A DNA stretch of 6,710 nt from NCBI GenBank assembly GCA_030607655.1, contig JAUWJN010000150.1, forward strand, positions 1 through 6,710, written 5' to 3'. The notes under the pieces are model-generated. The model did not search any database. It saw only the letters and a program-made list of their open reading frames with translations, and was not told the DNA's origin. This DNA is from a bacterium. GTDB taxonomy: Bacteria; Armatimonadota; Zipacnadia; Zipacnadales; Zipacnadaceae. How positions within the stretch are numbered: position 1 is the first letter of the stretch; every line of letters begins with the position of its first letter. Both the position numbers and the translations under genes were made by a program. Positions 4,881-6,710 of this stretch are shown here, one piece after another.

Positions 4881-6399
4881 CCACCTTTAGGGTAACTAAG
4901 AACGGCTGCTGATTAGCGATATAGACATCCTCGGTGGCGCGGGCATAGACAGGGGTAGGCTGGCCCGCCGCTAGGAGGCTATCCAGGGCGGCCAATACTT
5001 GTTCAGCAGGTACCTCGCCGTATTGTCCGGTACCGGGAGCGGGTAAGATGCCCTGCTCCTGAGCGGCTTGTCTTATTTGGCTCAGCAGGGACCAGAGGTC
5101 CTTGAATATCTTAGCCCGCGGCGCTCCGCCATCTATTTGCACCGTTACGATGGTCGCCCCTCTGTCGAAGACGCAGCGATTGTTGGTTATTATTAGCCCG
5201 ACGGGTACTGGCTCCGGCTGTGCCTTGAACACACGGCCCAGAGCGCGGACACTGACCACGACACTGGCCTCATCGCTGCGACGAATCAGCCGTGCTAACG
5301 ACCGGATAATTCGCTCTTCGCTCAATTCTCTGTCCATTTCATCCGGTGCCACCGGCCCATATACCATCACCGCCCGGCCTGTCTCACCAATCGGCACACC
5401 TTGTGCCTGGGCTAGCTTTGAGGCCAGAACCAGGAATTCATTGAGCGAGCTTTCGATTTGATGCGGCGTCTGATGAGTTTCCAGCACCTGCCGGAAGATC
5501 TCATCGCCGGTCTCATATACTACTGGGCCAAGCGCTGCCATTCGCCAGGTAAACAGCTCTTGGCGGACACTCGCTAGCTGTGCTCTCTTACTACCTAGTT
5601 CCTCCTGAACTTGGGTCAGTTGGCGGTTGGCCTCTGCGATCCGCAACTTTAGAGTGGAAATCTGCCCGTCTAGGGTTGCAACGTTTGACTCCAGCTCTTT
5701 CTCTCTTTCCTGTAAGTCCGTAATCTGGTGCTGTGCAGTGCGCAGGCTGGCGTCCGCTTGCTGAAGCTCTGCCGTCGTATGGTCGTATTGTGTCTGCAGT
5801 GTACCATACTCAGCTTCTAGACGACCATATTCACTCTCTAGGGATGCTAAGTTAGCCCTCAATCCCTCGTTTGTATTGGTCAGTTTATCGCGTTCGCGAC
5901 GCAGTTCCGAAGTCTGAGTTCTCAAAATATTAAGTTGTTCATCAGCTTGCCGCAGGCGGCGCTGGGCCTCTTGAAGCCCGCTTTGTACGTGCTGGAGTCG
6001 CTCTTCTCCTTGTTTGACTTCAGCGCTGAGGCGCTCAGCCTCTTCGCTAGCCTGCTCAGCCTGCTGCCGAGCCTGAGCAAAATTGGCCTTAGCTTGCTTG
6101 ACCTCGGTTCCCAACCTTTTATTTTCCCGTGTAAGGTCTCTCTGCTGCTGTTCGAGATTGTCCAGTTCAAACAGGGCCATGTGGACCTTCTCGCTGCCGA
6201 TCGCGGCTACTGCCAGAGCCCCCAGAGGCAATAGTATGCCCACGGCCACGCCAATGGCCCGCGCTGTAAGCCGAGGTCGCAGGCCAAATATGCTGCTGCG
6301 CCGCTTGCCCAGGCGGTAGCCGATTACGTCTCCGGCCCAGGCAATGACCCCGCCGGTGATAGGTAACACTATTAGCGCGACGATAGTGTAAGTTGACAT
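4861..6399 (-). CDS. DUF3084-family coiled-coil membrane protein
   Basis: This 512-residue protein has an N-terminal helix (about 5-22), then a strongly basic loop with GYRLGKRRSSIFGLRPR (27-43, the family signature as I recall it), a second helix (about 45-68), a long coiled coil (about 76-284) rich in Gln, Glu, Ala, Leu and Arg, and a globular C-terminal part (about 285-512). By the positive-inside rule, seven Arg/Lys between the helices put the loop in the cytoplasm and both termini, including the coiled coil and C-domain, in the periplasm. No enzymatic motif is visible and the function is not established. The start is ATG at 6399. It sits 39 bp after an LptF/LptG-type permease gene and overlaps the nuclease gene downstream, so the three look like one operon. 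An envelope-linked role is inference from topology and position. Confidence 0.85.
   Translation of the reverse strand: MSTYTIVALIVLPITGGVIAWAGDVIGYRLGKRRSSIFGLRPRLTARAIGVAVGILLPLGALAVAAIGSEKVHMALFELDNLEQQQRDLTRENKRLGTEVKQAKANFAQARQQAEQASEEAERLSAEVKQGEERLQHVQSGLQEAQRRLRQADEQLNILRTQTSELRRERDKLTNTNEGLRANLASLESEYGRLEAEYGTLQTQYDHTTAELQQADASLRTAQHQITDLQEREKELESNVATLDGQISTLKLRIAEANRQLTQVQEELGSKRAQLASVRQELFTWRMAALGPVVYETGDEIFRQVLETHQTPHQIESSLNEFLVLASKLAQAQGVPIGETGRAVMVYGPVAPDEMDRELSEERIIRSLARLIRRSDEASVVVSVRALGRVFKAQPEPVPVGLIITNNRCVFDRGATIVTVQIDGGAPRAKIFKDLWSLLSQIRQAAQEQGILPAPGTGQYGEVPAEQVLAALDSLLAAGQPTPVYARATEDVYIANQQPFLVTLKVGEPSES
5773..5835 (-). repeat. Heptad-length tandem repeat inside the DUF3084 coiled coil
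   Basis: Residues 189-209 read as three consecutive seven-residue units: SEYGRLE, AEYGTLQ and the diverged TQYDHTT. The first two also resemble each other at DNA level, with 14 of 21 positions identical (5801-5821 against 5822-5842). This suggests local heptad duplication. A Gly in each of the first two units is unusual inside a coiled coil and may mark a flexible point. Confidence 0.5.
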
Positions 6400-6408
6400 G
6401 GCAGCTAT

Positions 6409-6417
6409 CCCCCCCTT
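6409..6417 (-). promoter_or_regulatory. G-rich Shine-Dalgarno site for the DUF3084 gene
   Basis: On the minus strand AAGGGGGGG ends 9 nt before the ATG at 6399. It supports that start and allows independent translation initiation despite the short 39-bp gap to the permease gene. The run of seven G is also a likely slippage-prone tract, but it lies outside coding sequence. Confidence 0.6.
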
Positions 6418-6438
6418 ACTTACGCCGAAGTGCAGTCC

Positions 6439-6710
6439 TCACCGGGAAGCATCAATCAATAAGCCTCCGCCGATGGTGAACAGAATAAGATTAGGCAGCC
6501 AGGCGGCCACTACCGGCGGCAGCGTGCCCTGTTCACCGATCACGCGGAATATATTGAAGATAGTGTAATACGCTAGTATTATGGCTAATGACACCCCTAA
6601 ACCGACGCCAGTACTGGTACGCTGGGGCCGGCAGCCTAGGGAGACGCCGATGAGGGCAAAGCCCAGCGCACACCAGGGCGCCGCTAGGCGAATGTGATAG
6701 TGCTCGCGCA
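6439..6710 (-). CDS. LptF/LptG (YjgP/YjgQ) family LPS export permease, C-terminal fragment
   Basis: The last 89 residues are visible, ending at a TGA (complement of 6439-6441); the rest lies beyond the window. LptF and LptG are inner-membrane permeases that, with the ATPase LptB, extract lipopolysaccharide for transport to the outer membrane. The fragment shows the family's conserved end: HIRLAAPWCALGFALIGVSLG (helix after the periplasmic domain), RTSTGVGLGVSLAIILAYYTIFN (second helix with the YY pair), the link EQGTLPPVVAAWLPN, and a final helix NLILFTIGGGLLI. The order helix, RxxSTG-like loop, helix, PP..AAWLPN, helix is characteristic. The fragment alone does not decide between LptF and LptG. 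Many cyanobacteria-like genomes carry a single such permease. It lies 39 bp upstream of the DUF3084 gene. Confidence 0.88.
   Translation of the reverse strand, partial: REHYHIRLAAPWCALGFALIGVSLGCRPQRTSTGVGLGVSLAIILAYYTIFNIFRVIGEQGTLPPVVAAWLPNLILFTIGGGLLIDASR

Noticed and set aside
5102..5461. 119-residue plus-strand open frame within the DUF3084 gene
   Set aside because: It is antisense to a clear coding region and its Ser/Thr/Arg-rich composition is typical of a shadow frame.

Overview
The window looks like chromosomal housekeeping DNA from a Gram-negative-type (diderm) bacterium of moderately high GC content. Four things point to a diderm outside the Proteobacteria, probably a Cyanobacteria-related or Armatimonadota-like lineage: a two-subunit (alpha plus beta) glycyl-tRNA synthetase, the C-terminus of an LptF/LptG-type lipopolysaccharide export permease, a DUF3084-type coiled-coil membrane protein, and a RuvC/YqgF-fold nuclease of the form I associate with cyanobacteria. 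This placement is inference from family recall, not from a search. I see no rRNA, tRNA, CRISPR array, insertion sequence or prophage signal.

Left part, plus strand (1-4127): a probable operon of four genes. It starts with the 3' end of a protein carrying tandem universal-stress (Usp) domains, which may be the tail of a larger amino-acid permease. Next comes a 91-residue two-helix membrane protein of unknown function, then glyQ and glyS, encoding the alpha and beta subunits of glycyl-tRNA synthetase. Spacings are short (24, about 66 and 9 bp), so co-transcription is likely.

Middle (4128-4446): an AT-richer intergenic stretch holds two interleaved perfect inverted repeats around a consensus TATAAT box, and then a small leader hairpin. 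These precede a 57-residue glycine-rich membrane protein on the plus strand, whose stop codon lies 2 bp from the stop of the convergent gene.

Right part, minus strand (4449-6710): a three-gene run read right to left. It contains the C-terminal 89 residues of an LptF/LptG-family permease, a 512-residue DUF3084 protein (two membrane helices, a long coiled coil and a C-terminal globular region), and a 143-residue YqgF-like RuvC-fold nuclease whose start overlaps the DUF3084 stop by 20 bp. The DUF3084 topology suggests its coiled coil lies in the periplasm next to the LPS export machinery. This is the most interesting functional hint in the window, but the layout is otherwise ordinary and I see no clear sign of a wholly new system.
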